64,000 nucleotides of DNA. Source: Pedobacter punctiformis. Lineage in GTDB: Bacteria; Bacteroidota; Bacteroidia; Sphingobacteriales; Sphingobacteriaceae. Positions 1 to 8,978 of the stretch are shown in pieces. Where the stretch lies: positions 62,001 through 126,000 of the forward strand of contig NZ_JAPWGM010000006.1 in the NCBI RefSeq assembly GCF_027213715.1. Direction: 5' to 3'. A program made the translations under genes and the position numbers. Under the pieces are notes generated by a model that was given only the letters and a program-made list of their open reading frames with translations, was not told the origin of the DNA and searched no databases. How positions within the stretch are numbered: the stretch's first letter is position 1; each line of letters starts with the position of its first letter.

Positions 1-778
1 ATTGTTTACATTGCTCAAAAGCATTCTGACCTGTTGACGCATCAAGAACCAATAAAATTTCATGAGGTGCATTAGGCACAACCTTTTGCATTACCTGTTT
101 AATTTTACCAAGTTCGTTCATTAAGCCAATTTTATTGTGCAAACGACCTGCAGTATCAATAATAACTACATCTTCATTATTTGCAACGGCCGATTGTAAA
201 GTGTCGAAAGCTACAGACGCAGGATCTGATCCCATAGCCTGTGCAACAACCCTTACGCCAACACGCTCGCCCCAAAGTTTAATCTGGTCTACAGCGGCGG
301 CTCTAAAAGTATCAGCTGCACCTAAAACAACTTTTAAATTTGCTTCTTTTAATTTGTGGGCTAACTTTCCGATGGTTGTGGTTTTACCAACACCATTTAC
401 ACCAACAACCATAATTACATACGGTTTATGATCGCCATATTCAAACTGGCGAAAATCATTGCTGTTATTTTCAGAAAGTAATAATTGAATTTCATCACGT
501 AATATAAAGTTCAATTCAGATGTTGAAAGATATTTGTCCCGGGCTACACGTTCTTCAATCCGTTTGATAATTTTTAGGGTAGTACTTACACCAACATCAG
601 AAGTTACTAAAACTTCTTCGAGGTTATCGAGTACCTCATCATCTACAGAAGATTTTCCGGCAACAGCTTTGGTTATTTTGTTAAAGAAACCATCTTTAGT
701 TTTTTCTAAACCTTTATCCAGTGCTTCCTGATCTTCAGGTGCAGCCTCTTTCTTTTTGAAAAAATCGAATAAGCCCAT
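1..778 (-). CDS. ftsY: FtsY, signal recognition particle receptor GTPase (C-terminus cut by window edge)
   Basis: FtsY is the membrane-associated SRP GTPase that docks ribosome-SRP complexes at the Sec translocon. The reverse-strand translation starts MGLFDFFKKKE and runs open to base 1, so about 259 residues are visible. A short helical N domain is followed by the G domain, with the P-loop GVNGVGKTT, the DTFRAAA motif and the DTAGR motif. The acidic A domain of enterobacterial FtsY is absent, leaving only a short charged N-terminus, which is usual in this phylum. The last part of the G domain lies outside the window. It is preceded by the rpmB-rpmG-DUF4295 genes on the same strand, but a hairpin lies between them, so it may have its own promoter. 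Identification is secure from the SRP-GTPase motifs. Confidence 0.97.
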   Translation of the reverse strand, partial: MGLFDFFKKKEAAPEDQEALDKGLEKTKDGFFNKITKAVAGKSSVDDEVLDNLEEVLVTSDVGVSTTLKIIKRIEERVARDKYLSTSELNFILRDEIQLLLSENNSNDFRQFEYGDHKPYVIMVVGVNGVGKTTTIGKLAHKLKEANLKVVLGAADTFRAAAVDQIKLWGERVGVRVVAQAMGSDPASVAFDTLQSAVANNEDVVIIDTAGRLHNKIGLMNELGKIKQVMQKVVPNAPHEILLVLDASTGQNAFEQCKQ

Positions 779-796
779 ATCTAAATTTTATATAAC

Positions 797-832
797 AAAA
801 AAAGCCCTTCCGGTTAATACGGAACGGCCTTT
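797..832 (-). terminator. Hairpin terminator after the ribosomal-protein genes
   Basis: Read on the minus strand, an imperfect stem (AAAGGCC.GTTCCG pairing with CGGAA.GGGCTTT) with an A/T-rich loop is followed by a run of T. It lies between the DUF4295 gene stop and the ftsY start, and probably ends the rpmB transcript. Confidence 0.55.
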
Positions 833-861
833 AATATTTTCAATATTAAAAAATATTAACC

Positions 862-1017
862 TTATTTAGATGCGATAGCATCTTTAACATGGTCGTTATG
901 TACGATAAGTTCTTTAAATGAATAAGCACCAGTTTTTGGTGATTTAACCATTGTAATTACCTTCGAATATTCTTTACCAGTTCCGGTTTTAAGGGTTGCA
1001 ACTACTTTCTTTGCCAT
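862..1017 (-). CDS. DUF4295 family small basic protein
   Basis: This 51-residue lysine-rich protein begins MAKKVVATLKTGTGKEYSKV and ends DAIASK. It resembles the short Bacteroidota proteins grouped as DUF4295, which typically sit directly after rpmG. Their function is unknown; the size, charge and constant ribosomal neighbourhood suggest a ribosome-associated protein, which is inference. The ATG lies about 85 bp downstream of the rpmG stop on the same strand, so it is likely co-transcribed with rpmB and rpmG and ended by the hairpin just beyond its stop. Confidence 0.85.
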   Translation of the reverse strand: MAKKVVATLKTGTGKEYSKVITMVKSPKTGAYSFKELIVHNDHVKDAIASK

Positions 1018-1103
1018 GATATTTTAATTTTAATGATTAAATGAAATGTGTGTTAGAATGATTGAATGTTACAATTCAATCATTTAATCAAACGATCATT
1101 CAA

Positions 1104-1286
1104 TTATTTTATCTCTTTATGTACGGTTACTTTTCTCAATACCGGATTGAATTTTTTCAACTCTAATCTTTCGGTAGTGTTTTTACGGTTTTTAGTCGAA
1201 ATATATCTAGACATACCTGGCATGCCACTTTCTTTATGCTCAGTACATTCTAAAATAACCTGAACTCTGTTACCTTTTTTTGCCAT
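1104..1286 (-). CDS. rpmG: Large ribosomal subunit protein bL33
   Basis: The 60-residue product starts [20 protein letters not shown] and contains the family core [22 protein letters not shown]. bL33 binds 23S rRNA near the E site of the 50S subunit. Only one cysteine is seen near the N-terminus, so the zinc-ribbon cysteine set is absent and this looks like the zinc-independent form. The gene lies between rpmB and the DUF4295 gene, the common order in Bacteroidota, and is probably expressed from the rpmB promoter. Confidence 0.97.
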   Translation of the reverse strand: MAKKGNRVQVILECTEHKESGMPGMSRYISTKNRKNTTERLELKKFNPVLRKVTVHKEIK

Positions 1287-1329
1287 TTTAATATAAATTT
1301 AAACTGTTAATCTCAACAGTTAATGTTTT

Positions 1330-1563
1330 TTACAAAAATCCTTTTTTTACAAAACGACTAATCGCTTCGCTAATACCCACTTTGTTAATGGTTTTTATCG
1401 CTGAAGTAGAAACTTTCAACGTAATCCAACGATCCTCTTCAGGGATATAAAATTTCTGAAGTTTTAAGTTAGGATAAAATTTGCGTTTGGTTTTAACGTT
1501 CGAGTGAGAAACATTATTACCTTTCATCGCCATTTTTCCTGTTAAATCACAAACTCTTGACAT
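1330..1563 (-). CDS. rpmB: Large ribosomal subunit protein bL28
   Basis: This 77-residue basic protein begins [21 protein letters not shown] and contains [24 protein letters not shown], the standard bL28 pattern. It is a 50S protein needed for late subunit assembly. It is the first gene of the rpmB-rpmG-DUF4295 group on the minus strand, 43 bp ahead of rpmG, with a good promoter match about 55 bp upstream. Confidence 0.97.
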   Translation of the reverse strand: MSRVCDLTGKMAMKGNNVSHSNVKTKRKFYPNLKLQKFYIPEEDRWITLKVSTSAIKTINKVGISEAISRFVKKGFL

Positions 1564-1614
1564 GACTTGTATATATAGTTGTTAATATCGCTACTTAATT
1601 TTTTTAAGAGTGTG

Positions 1615-1645
1615 CAAATATCTGAATAATTATTGTAAAAGACAA
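1615..1645 (-). promoter_or_regulatory. Probable promoter of rpmB-rpmG-DUF4295
   Basis: On the minus strand TTG (1643-1645) is separated by 20 bp from GATATTTG (1615-1622), which matches the Bacteroidota -7 consensus TAnnTTTG at 7 of 8 positions with an allowed spacer. An ATTGT/ACAAT inverted repeat (1633-1647) overlaps the -33 side. Confidence 0.6.
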
Positions 1646-1652
1646 TAGTTGT

Positions 1653-2153
1653 TTAATTATTTTTATAATTAATATTCACATCCCAGCGTCCAGGCTCTTT
1701 TAATTCAAATTCAACTATTTCTTTACCTGATTGCATCCTTAATCTCAAAGGATAATTAATGTTTTTAATGGTATAAACGTTTTGATCTGCATTTAGTTTA
1801 TCAACCTTAATGTCATCATAACCACCATTTAATACATCTATTTTATCAAATAAAGGGCCTACTCTGTTTCTTTCCTGTTCTGATAATGATTTTCCGGAAA
1901 TACCAGTAGCAGTTGTATTATTATTAATTATTTCTAATTTTTTTATGCCTAAGGTAACATAGACTGTGTTGCCTCCTTTTTTGATCTTTCGGATATTTAC
2001 AGTTTCAATCCCACCAGTTTTGCTAAATAATGCATAGCCAGTATTTTGGGTTGTATCAATTTTTACTTGTTGAGGCTCTTTTACAAACGCAAACGTGTTG
2101 GTCACTGCTATTCCTAACAGGAATAGTATAGTGTATAAAGCGTGTTTTTTCAT
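1653..2153 (-). CDS. Secreted protein of unknown function
   Basis: I do not recognise a family. From the ATG at 2153 the product is 166 residues; a TTG two codons further upstream is less likely. A signal peptide is clear: MKKHALYTILFLLGIAVTNTFA, without a lipobox cysteine, so the mature protein is probably periplasmic or exported. The remainder is hydrophilic and appears beta-rich, with no cysteines and no catalytic motif that I can name. The segment around residues 80-110 (KSLSEQERNRVGPLFDKIDV) is probably helical. It stands alone on the minus strand, divergent from acs, and its stop is about 90 bp from the rpmB start. Confidence 0.7.
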   Translation of the reverse strand: MKKHALYTILFLLGIAVTNTFAFVKEPQQVKIDTTQNTGYALFSKTGGIETVNIRKIKKGGNTVYVTLGIKKLEIINNNTTATGISGKSLSEQERNRVGPLFDKIDVLNGGYDDIKVDKLNADQNVYTIKNINYPLRLRMQSGKEIVEFELKEPGRWDVNINYKNN

Positions 2154-2277
2154 ACTCAAATATAAAAATATTACTGATTATTTTAGTCCAAATATTCATT
2201 TTGATACAACTTTACAGCCTTATTCACTCAATATTATTTAAATTAGCGGCTACTAATCCAAAATATATAAACGAGCA

Positions 2278-4173
2278 ATGCAAATTACATCTTTTAAGCA
2301 GTACGAAGAAGATTATAAGAAAAGTGTAGAAAACCCCGAACAATTCTGGGGTGAAGTAGCGCAAAACTTTCAATGGCGCAAACCATGGTACAAAGTGCTA
2401 TCGTGGAATTTTGAAGAACCAAATATTAAATGGTTTGAAGGTGCAAAACTGAATATTACCGAAAATTGTTTAGACAGGCATTTAGCCAAGGATGGAGATA
2501 AACCGGCCATTGTTTGGGAACCAAATAATCCTGAAGAAGAAAGTGTTACACTTACTTATAAGATGCTGCATGAGCGGGTTTGCCGTTTTGCCAACGTATT
2601 AAAAAGGAACGGAGCCCAAAAAGGCGATCGCATTTGCATTTATATGCCTATGGTGCCTGAATTGGCCATTGCCGTATTGGCCTGTGCCCGTATTGGAGCT
2701 GTACATTCGGTCGTTTTTGGTGGATTTTCTGCTAAATCTATTGCAGATAGAATTAATGATGCCGAATGTAAACTGGTCATCACGGCCGATGGGGCTTACC
2801 GTGGCAATAAACAAATTCCTTTAAAAGATGTAATTGATGATGCGTTGATTGGCTGTCCGACAGTATCAAAATGTATTGTGTTAACTCACGTACGTACGCC
2901 TGTTTCGATGTTGAAAGGGCGAGATGTTTGGTGGGAAGATGAAGTAAAACACGTAAATCATATTTGTGAGGCGGAAGAAATGGATGCCGAAGATTTATTA
3001 TTTATTTTATATACTTCCGGATCAACAGGAAAGCCAAAAGGCGTAGTACATACTTGTGGAGGCTATATGGTTTATGCCGGATATACCTTTGCCAATGTGT
3101 TTAATTACCAGCCGGGTGAGGTTTATTTTTGTACGGCAGATATTGGATGGATTACCGGGCATTCTTATATTGTTTATGGCCCTTTATCTCAGGGCGCTAC
3201 ATCTGTATTGTTTGAAGGAATTCCAACTTATCCAAGCCCATCCCGTTTTTGGGATATTGTAGAAAAACACAAAGTAAATACCTTATATACTGCGCCAACT
3301 GCAATCCGTTCTTTGATGAGCTTTGGTGATGAGCCTTTAAACGGAAAAGATTTAAGTTCTATTCGTGTTTTGGGTTCGGTAGGAGAGCCGATTAACGAAG
3401 AAGCCTGGCATTGGTTTGATGAAAAAATTGGACATGGTAAAGCGCCGATAGTTGATACCTGGTGGCAAACAGAAACCGGAGGAATTATGATTTCGCCGAT
3501 TGCTACAGTAACACCAACCAAACCAAGTTATGCCACTTTACCATTACCGGGTATTCAGCCTATTTTAGTTGATGAAAACGGCAATGAAGTAGAAGGTAAT
3601 GGTGTAAACGGAAATTTATGTATAAAGTTTCCATGGCCAGGCATGTTGCGCACTACCTACGGAGATCACGAGCGTTGTAAACAAACTTATTTCTCTGCTT
3701 ATCCAAATCTTTATTTTACTGGAGATGGTTGCCTTCGTGATGAAGATGGTTATTACAGAATTACCGGTAGGGTGGATGATGTTTTAAATGTATCCGGACA
3801 TAGAATTGGTACTGCCGAAGTTGAAAATGCAATAAATATGCATGCCGGAGTAGTAGAAAGTGCTGTTGTAGGTTATCCGCATGATGTAAAAGGGCAGGGG
3901 ATTTATGCTTTTGTAATTTATCCGGAAATGCATGGAGAAGCCGATTTATCTAAAAAAGATATATTGCAAACTGTTACCCGCGTAATCGGGGCAATTGCAA
4001 AACCAGATAAAATATTATTTGTTTCTGGTTTACCTAAAACGCGTTCAGGTAAGATTATGCGCCGTATTTTACGTAAAATAGCAGAAGGCGATATTTCTAA
4101 CCTGGGCGACACTTCAACTTTATTAGACCCTGCAGTTGTAGAAGAAATTATAGAAGCTTCTAAGAAATTGTAA
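2278..4173 (+). CDS. acs: Acetyl-CoA synthetase
   Basis: The enzyme converts acetate, ATP and CoA to acetyl-CoA, AMP and pyrophosphate in the cytoplasm. The 631-residue length is typical. Visible motifs are an N-terminal ACAS region (FWGEVAQNFQWRKPWYKVLSWNF), the P-loop-like YTSGSTGKPKG at about residues 245-256, the WWQTETGG motif, the TGDG/GRVDDVLNVSGHR hinge, and the C-terminal SGKIMRR with the catalytic lysine at about residue 592. That lysine is the one reversibly acetylated in known Acs enzymes. The gene is monocistronic and shares the strong hairpin at 4182-4219 with the convergent susD gene. Identification is secure. Confidence 0.97.
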   Translation: MQITSFKQYEEDYKKSVENPEQFWGEVAQNFQWRKPWYKVLSWNFEEPNIKWFEGAKLNITENCLDRHLAKDGDKPAIVWEPNNPEEESVTLTYKMLHERVCRFANVLKRNGAQKGDRICIYMPMVPELAIAVLACARIGAVHSVVFGGFSAKSIADRINDAECKLVITADGAYRGNKQIPLKDVIDDALIGCPTVSKCIVLTHVRTPVSMLKGRDVWWEDEVKHVNHICEAEEMDAEDLLFILYTSGSTGKPKGVVHTCGGYMVYAGYTFANVFNYQPGEVYFCTADIGWITGHSYIVYGPLSQGATSVLFEGIPTYPSPSRFWDIVEKHKVNTLYTAPTAIRSLMSFGDEPLNGKDLSSIRVLGSVGEPINEEAWHWFDEKIGHGKAPIVDTWWQTETGGIMISPIATVTPTKPSYATLPLPGIQPILVDENGNEVEGNGVNGNLCIKFPWPGMLRTTYGDHERCKQTYFSAYPNLYFTGDGCLRDEDGYYRITGRVDDVLNVSGHRIGTAEVENAINMHAGVVESAVVGYPHDVKGQGIYAFVIYPEMHGEADLSKKDILQTVTRVIGAIAKPDKILFVSGLPKTRSGKIMRRILRKIAEGDISNLGDTSTLLDPAVVEEIIEASKKL

Positions 4174-4181
4174 TTTATTCC

Positions 4182-4219
4182 AAAAAAAGCCCGGTACCAA
4201 TTGGTACCGGGCTTTTTTT
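4182..4219. terminator. Bidirectional terminator between acs and susD
   Basis: A perfect inverted repeat: a run of A, GCCCGGTACC, loop AATT, GGTACCGGGC, then a run of T. It works on either strand and serves both convergent genes. Confidence 0.93.
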
Positions 4220-4229
4220 TGGACAATTC

Positions 4230-5597
4230 TTAGTATCCAGGATTTTGAACTAATGCTTTGTTAGCAGTCATTTCTCTATCCGGAATTGGGAATACCAATT
4301 TTGGATCGTTATAAGCAAAAGCGCCTATTGATCTTTTTGTTCTTTTGTAATCATGAAGTCTGAAACCTTCATAATCCAATTCCTTTTCACGTTCATTTAA
4401 AATGATTGCTAATGTTGGAACAACATTTCCTAATCCGGCTCTGGTTCTTAGCGTATTAATATCACTTGCCGGTGTAGCACCAATTGCCGTACTTAATCTA
4501 AAGTTACATTCCGCACGGATTAAATATTGTTCAGTAATTCTGCAAACCGGAATGTTATCGTAAAAGCTGTACCATTTTTTAGTAAACAAACCAGTTCTGG
4601 CTCCCGTACCGTTATAAATCATTTCGGTTTGTCTTTTATCTCCTGCTTCAAAAGAGTTGTAAAATGTTGGATTAACCAATGCATCCGCTCTTCCTACATC
4701 GCCGCCTGTATCGTTTTGGTAACTGGCATAAAAAGTAGCTAATCCATCATTGGATGTTCCTGCATTACTTTGTTCGTTTTGAGCAATTTCAAAAATACCT
4801 TCGCTCGATTTTTTTGTTCTAAAAGGAGCTTCAAGCGAATTTGTAATTAACTGATAAGGACTATTGGTAATAATATCATTGGCCATATCTCTGGCTAAGC
4901 TATACTTACCTTCCTGTAAATAAACCCGGGCTAAAAATGCTTTTGCGGCATACTGATCATTAACAGATGCTAATTTTGTAATTGCAGATTTTAAATCATT
5001 TTCCACTGCCGTGTACACTTCGGCAACCGTATTTCTGGCAACCGTATTATTTACATCACCTATACCTTTTACCGCTTTAGTGATAATAGGAACCCCTAAA
5101 TTGGTGTTAGCACCTGCTGCATCATAAGGTAAAGCGTATAATCTTACCAATTCGAAATGCATAATTCCCCTGATAAATAAAGCTTTACCTTCGATCACAT
5201 TTTTAGTATCGGCATCGCTCACTACGTTTAATGCTGAAAGCACAATATTTGCCGTATTAATAGCGCTATAGGCTGTTATCCAGGTTCTGGTTACATCGGC
5301 ATTATTTGATATAATCGCTTTGCTTGAAATGTTACGGTAGGTACTAAAACTTCCCCTCCAGTTCAGGTAATCATCACTGGCATAAATATCTGGTATAAAA
5401 ACAAGATTTGTACCATATAAATCGCCTGTAGCCAGGAAAGTATATGCACCAATTAATGCGTTTTGCACATCTGCTGTAGTATTTAATGCAGCATTGGCAT
5501 CTATATTTTGTTTGGGATCTATTTCTAATTGTTTTTTACAGCTGGATACACTTAAAACGAGTAAAAACGCAGCTAATATATTTTTATAATTTTTCAT
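4230..5597 (-). CDS. SusD-like outer-membrane glycan-binding lipoprotein (pair 1)
   Basis: SusD-like proteins cap a SusC transporter on the cell surface and bind the glycan. The 455-residue product has a lipoprotein signal ending SVSSCKKQLEI, with Cys 20 as the lipidation site followed by a Lys-Lys surface-export type signal. The middle has TPR-like helices (VIEGKALFIRGIMHFELVRLYA), and the C-terminal RagB/SusD part has LNEREKELDYEGFRLHDYKR and ends QNPGY. It lies 14 bp after its susC partner. No glycosidase accompanies this pair, so the substrate cannot be read from context; the neighbouring regulator at 8979 is the best candidate controller. Confidence 0.93.
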   Translation of the reverse strand: MKNYKNILAAFLLVLSVSSCKKQLEIDPKQNIDANAALNTTADVQNALIGAYTFLATGDLYGTNLVFIPDIYASDDYLNWRGSFSTYRNISSKAIISNNADVTRTWITAYSAINTANIVLSALNVVSDADTKNVIEGKALFIRGIMHFELVRLYALPYDAAGANTNLGVPIITKAVKGIGDVNNTVARNTVAEVYTAVENDLKSAITKLASVNDQYAAKAFLARVYLQEGKYSLARDMANDIITNSPYQLITNSLEAPFRTKKSSEGIFEIAQNEQSNAGTSNDGLATFYASYQNDTGGDVGRADALVNPTFYNSFEAGDKRQTEMIYNGTGARTGLFTKKWYSFYDNIPVCRITEQYLIRAECNFRLSTAIGATPASDINTLRTRAGLGNVVPTLAIILNEREKELDYEGFRLHDYKRTKRSIGAFAYNDPKLVFPIPDREMTANKALVQNPGY

Positions 5598-5611
5598 ATT
5601 TTAAGTATTTT

Positions 5612-8600
5612 TTATAAGCCAATGTTTACACCAAAAGTGATTGTTCTTGCCTGCGGAGGAGTATAAAAGTCATGACCTAATTGAATGTTTGCAGATTGGG
5701 TTGTTGAGCCTCCAGGAGTATTAACTTCCGGATCGTAACCTTTATAACCGGTTATGGTGAAAAGATTAAGCGCTGAAACATATAATCTTAAATTTTGCAA
5801 TTTATACTTGTTGGCAAATGATTTAGGAATACTATATCCAAATACTACACTTTTTACCCTGAAATAAGATCCATCCTGAATGTACCTGGATGATGGACTT
5901 GTACCATTTCCTTCGTTAAATCTAGGTTGTGGAACATTGGTATTGGTATTGGTCGGTGTCCAGTAATTTAACTGATCGATGGTTTGATTATCAAAATAAT
6001 CACCGTTGGCAGATTGGAAACCGCCTGCCATATTGTAAATGTCGTTACCGGAAACAAATTGAGTTTGAATGTCTAAATCAAAATTTTTGTAGGAGAAATG
6101 ATTTCCAAATCCTCCAAAGAATTTAGGATTAGGATCGCCTAGTTTTTGATTTTGAGCAGCATTATAATTATTTGTTGTTGTTGATCTTGAAGCATCAACA
6201 TAATAAAGTGCATCACCGTTAGCAGGATCTACACCAGCATAGGCTTTTCCATAAAAGTAACCAAGAGGTTCTCCAACGGCAACTCTACCCAGTAATCTAC
6301 CACCCGGATAAATTGGCTGATCGTTAACCAAACGCAAAACTTTATTTCTGTTTAACGATATGTTGAAAGAGGTAGACCATTTAAATTCTCCAATTAAGTT
6401 TCTGGTGTTTAAAGAGAACTCAAATCCTTTGTTTTGCATATCGCCAATGTTTTGTACGATAGACGAAAAACCATTTGTTGCTGCAATCGGAGCATTTAAT
6501 AATAAATCTGTTGTTTTCTTTTTATAATATTCAACGGTTCCGGAAACGCGGTCAGAGAATAAGCCAAAATCTAAACCGATGTTGTAATTCTGTGTATTTT
6601 CCCAGGTTAAATTCGGGTCTCCCAGCTGACTTGGGCGTGTACCGCCAACACCAGCGTAGTTAACACCTCTGTATAAATTTCTGGAAGCAAAATCACCAAT
6701 TTCTGCATTACCCGTTAAGCCAAAACTACCTCTGATCTTTAATAAACTTAACCAGCTGCTTGATTTTAAAAACTCTTCCTGGTTAAGAATCCAGCCTGCA
6801 GAAACTGCAGGGAAAGTTCCATACCGGTTGTTAACACCAAACCTGGATGAACCATCTGTTCTTACTGAAGCGCTTAATAAATACTTTTCCGCATATTTAT
6901 AGTTTACCCTGGCTAAATAAGAAACAAAAGTATGTCTGGTTTCTGATGAAGTACCGGCAGAAATAATCGCAGCACTTGCAATCTTGGTAAAATTATCCGA
7001 TGGTAATGTCGTTCCTTCAACTGATGAGAATCTAAATTTTGTATCCTGAAATGCAAAACCCGCCATTACATTTAAATTGTGTTTTTCGTTAAATGTTTTG
7101 GTGTAATTTAACGTATTGTTAGTGTTAAAGTTTATTGATTTTGCCATATAATCAGAAGCATAACCTCCGGTACTGCCGCCATCCTGAGTTTTTGAGCCTA
7201 AAAACTGCTCTTCTTCTAAATTATTAAAATCAAAGCCATACTCACTTCTAAATACTAAATCCGGTGTAATTTTTAGACTGGCATACGCATTTGCAAAAGT
7301 TCTGTATGTAGTTGACAAATTTTTCCCGTTTTCTATATCAATTAAACTATTGTAATACACGGTCGAGTTGTTTAATTCTCCTGATGCATCATATATAGGT
7401 TGAATAGGCGGCAATGCATTTAACTGCAAAGGATTGGAGAATGCATTATCGGTTGGTAAACGGTAATTATCAACTTTTGATATACTAACAGATCCGCCAA
7501 CATCCAAAATTTTTGAAACCGTGTGGTCTAAACTCAAGCGACCGCCGGTACGCACATACCTGTTACCCACAATAATCCCGTTATTATTATTATAACTTCC
7601 CGAAAGCATAAATCTGGTTTTTGCATCACCACCATTAATATTCAGGTTATATTGTTGTGTGTGCCCTCTTCTCAACGCAGCATCAACCCAATTGGTGTTG
7701 TTATTTGAATTCCAATCGTCTGTGCCTGTATAATCCTGCCACATTTCTGCAGCATTACTATAGTCACCATCATCATAGTTGTTATATTTAAATGCTGCAT
7801 CTAATAATTGACGATATTGATCCGCATTTAAAAATTCCCCTTTTCTGGTTGGGTCACTAAAGCCCGCATAATATCCGAAATCGATATTCGTTCTGCCTTG
7901 TTTACCTTTTTTAGTGGTGATCAATACCACCCCGTTGGAACCGCGTGCCCCATAAATAGCCGCAGAAGCCGCATCCTTTAAAACCTCCATTGATTCTATA
8001 TCATCCGGACTAATCGCTGCCAATGGGTTATCCGCTTCTGTATAAGTACCCAATGCTTCACTTACAATAGGCACCCCATCAATTACAAACAAAGGTTGGT
8101 TGCTTGCCGAGATGGAAGAAATACCCCTAACACGAATTTGTAAGGCCTGGCCCAATTTACCGCTACTCGAATTTATAAAAACACCCGGGGCTTTGCCCTG
8201 TAATGCACTCTCTACAGTAGGGAGAGGTCTATCTTTTAAATCAGCAGAAGTAACCTTAGCAATTGACCCGGTTAAATCTTTTCTGTTTTGAGTACCATAA
8301 CCCACCACCACGATATCGTTTAAGGTGGCAGCATTATCTTCCAGTGTAATGTTAAATGTGGTTCCGTTAATGGCCACCTCTTTACTTTTATAGCCAATAA
8401 AGCTAAAAACCAGTATTTTAGCATTATTTGGAACACTTAATGTAAATGTACCTGCTGCATTTGTTTGAGTTCCGTTACCCGGAGCATCTTTAACAAAAAC
8501 GCTTACACCCGGAAGCGGAAGCGCATCACCTGAGGTAACCTTTCCGCTGATAACCTTGTCTTGCGAGAAAGCCTGCGATATCGCAAAGCAATACAATATG

Positions 8601-8623
8601 AAACATAAGAGTAGTTTTTTCAT
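5612..8623 (-). CDS. SusC-like TonB-dependent transporter (pair 1)
   Basis: This is the outer-membrane TonB-dependent channel of a SusCD pair. I place the start at the ATG at 8623 (MKKLLLCFILYCFAISQAFSQ, a clean signal peptide); the reading frame extends 16 codons upstream without better evidence. Domain order: carboxypeptidase-regulatory-like domain at about residues 24-100 (ISGKVTSGDALPLPGVSV), TonB-box-like NDIVVVGYGTQNRKDLTGS near 104, plug to about 230 with the conserved VLKDAASAAIYGARGSNGV, then a barrel ending FGVNIGL. The 1003 residues are normal for the family. susD follows at 14 bp. The upstream region is shared with the divergent regulator at 8979. Confidence 0.95.
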   Translation of the reverse strand: MKKLLLCFILYCFAISQAFSQDKVISGKVTSGDALPLPGVSVFVKDAPGNGTQTNAAGTFTLSVPNNAKILVFSFIGYKSKEVAINGTTFNITLEDNAATLNDIVVVGYGTQNRKDLTGSIAKVTSADLKDRPLPTVESALQGKAPGVFINSSSGKLGQALQIRVRGISSISASNQPLFVIDGVPIVSEALGTYTEADNPLAAISPDDIESMEVLKDAASAAIYGARGSNGVVLITTKKGKQGRTNIDFGYYAGFSDPTRKGEFLNADQYRQLLDAAFKYNNYDDGDYSNAAEMWQDYTGTDDWNSNNNTNWVDAALRRGHTQQYNLNINGGDAKTRFMLSGSYNNNNGIIVGNRYVRTGGRLSLDHTVSKILDVGGSVSISKVDNYRLPTDNAFSNPLQLNALPPIQPIYDASGELNNSTVYYNSLIDIENGKNLSTTYRTFANAYASLKITPDLVFRSEYGFDFNNLEEEQFLGSKTQDGGSTGGYASDYMAKSINFNTNNTLNYTKTFNEKHNLNVMAGFAFQDTKFRFSSVEGTTLPSDNFTKIASAAIISAGTSSETRHTFVSYLARVNYKYAEKYLLSASVRTDGSSRFGVNNRYGTFPAVSAGWILNQEEFLKSSSWLSLLKIRGSFGLTGNAEIGDFASRNLYRGVNYAGVGGTRPSQLGDPNLTWENTQNYNIGLDFGLFSDRVSGTVEYYKKKTTDLLLNAPIAATNGFSSIVQNIGDMQNKGFEFSLNTRNLIGEFKWSTSFNISLNRNKVLRLVNDQPIYPGGRLLGRVAVGEPLGYFYGKAYAGVDPANGDALYYVDASRSTTTNNYNAAQNQKLGDPNPKFFGGFGNHFSYKNFDLDIQTQFVSGNDIYNMAGGFQSANGDYFDNQTIDQLNYWTPTNTNTNVPQPRFNEGNGTSPSSRYIQDGSYFRVKSVVFGYSIPKSFANKYKLQNLRLYVSALNLFTITGYKGYDPEVNTPGGSTTQSANIQLGHDFYTPPQARTITFGVNIGL

Positions 8624-8978
8624 CAAATTTTTAATTTTAGTTAATAATAGTTTGTTAGCAAATGATGACACAATGTAACAAAAAATAAAGACATAAGTGA
8701 TATTAATGTGACATAAATAGCCTTTTTTATACTTGCTTAAATATCAATTAATTATTGGCTGTTGTATTTATAAACACCTTGCTAATTTAAAATGCCCCAG
8801 TACATACAGTTTAAAAACCCTGGAAAATAGAACTGGTTACCGGTCTAAATAAAATCAGGAGAAACGAGCAGTACAGGTGTGTTTACGTTTTTCGGTAATT
8901 GCCAATATTTTTACTTAAATTTAAACATCCTCGAAAAACGCTAAGCCAAATAACTTAATTTTCAATACTAACCTCAAA
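8624..8978. promoter_or_regulatory. Divergent promoter region, susC (pair 1) and HTCS
   Basis: This 355-bp A/T-rich spacer has no ORF worth calling. Three copies of GACA[C/T]AA lie at 8667-8673, 8690-8696 and 8710-8716, spaced 23 and 20 bp. Read on the susC strand, the copy at 8690 ends 23 bp before a weak -7-like element ending TTTG (8659-8666). No convincing promoter for the HTCS gene was found. Confidence 0.35.
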
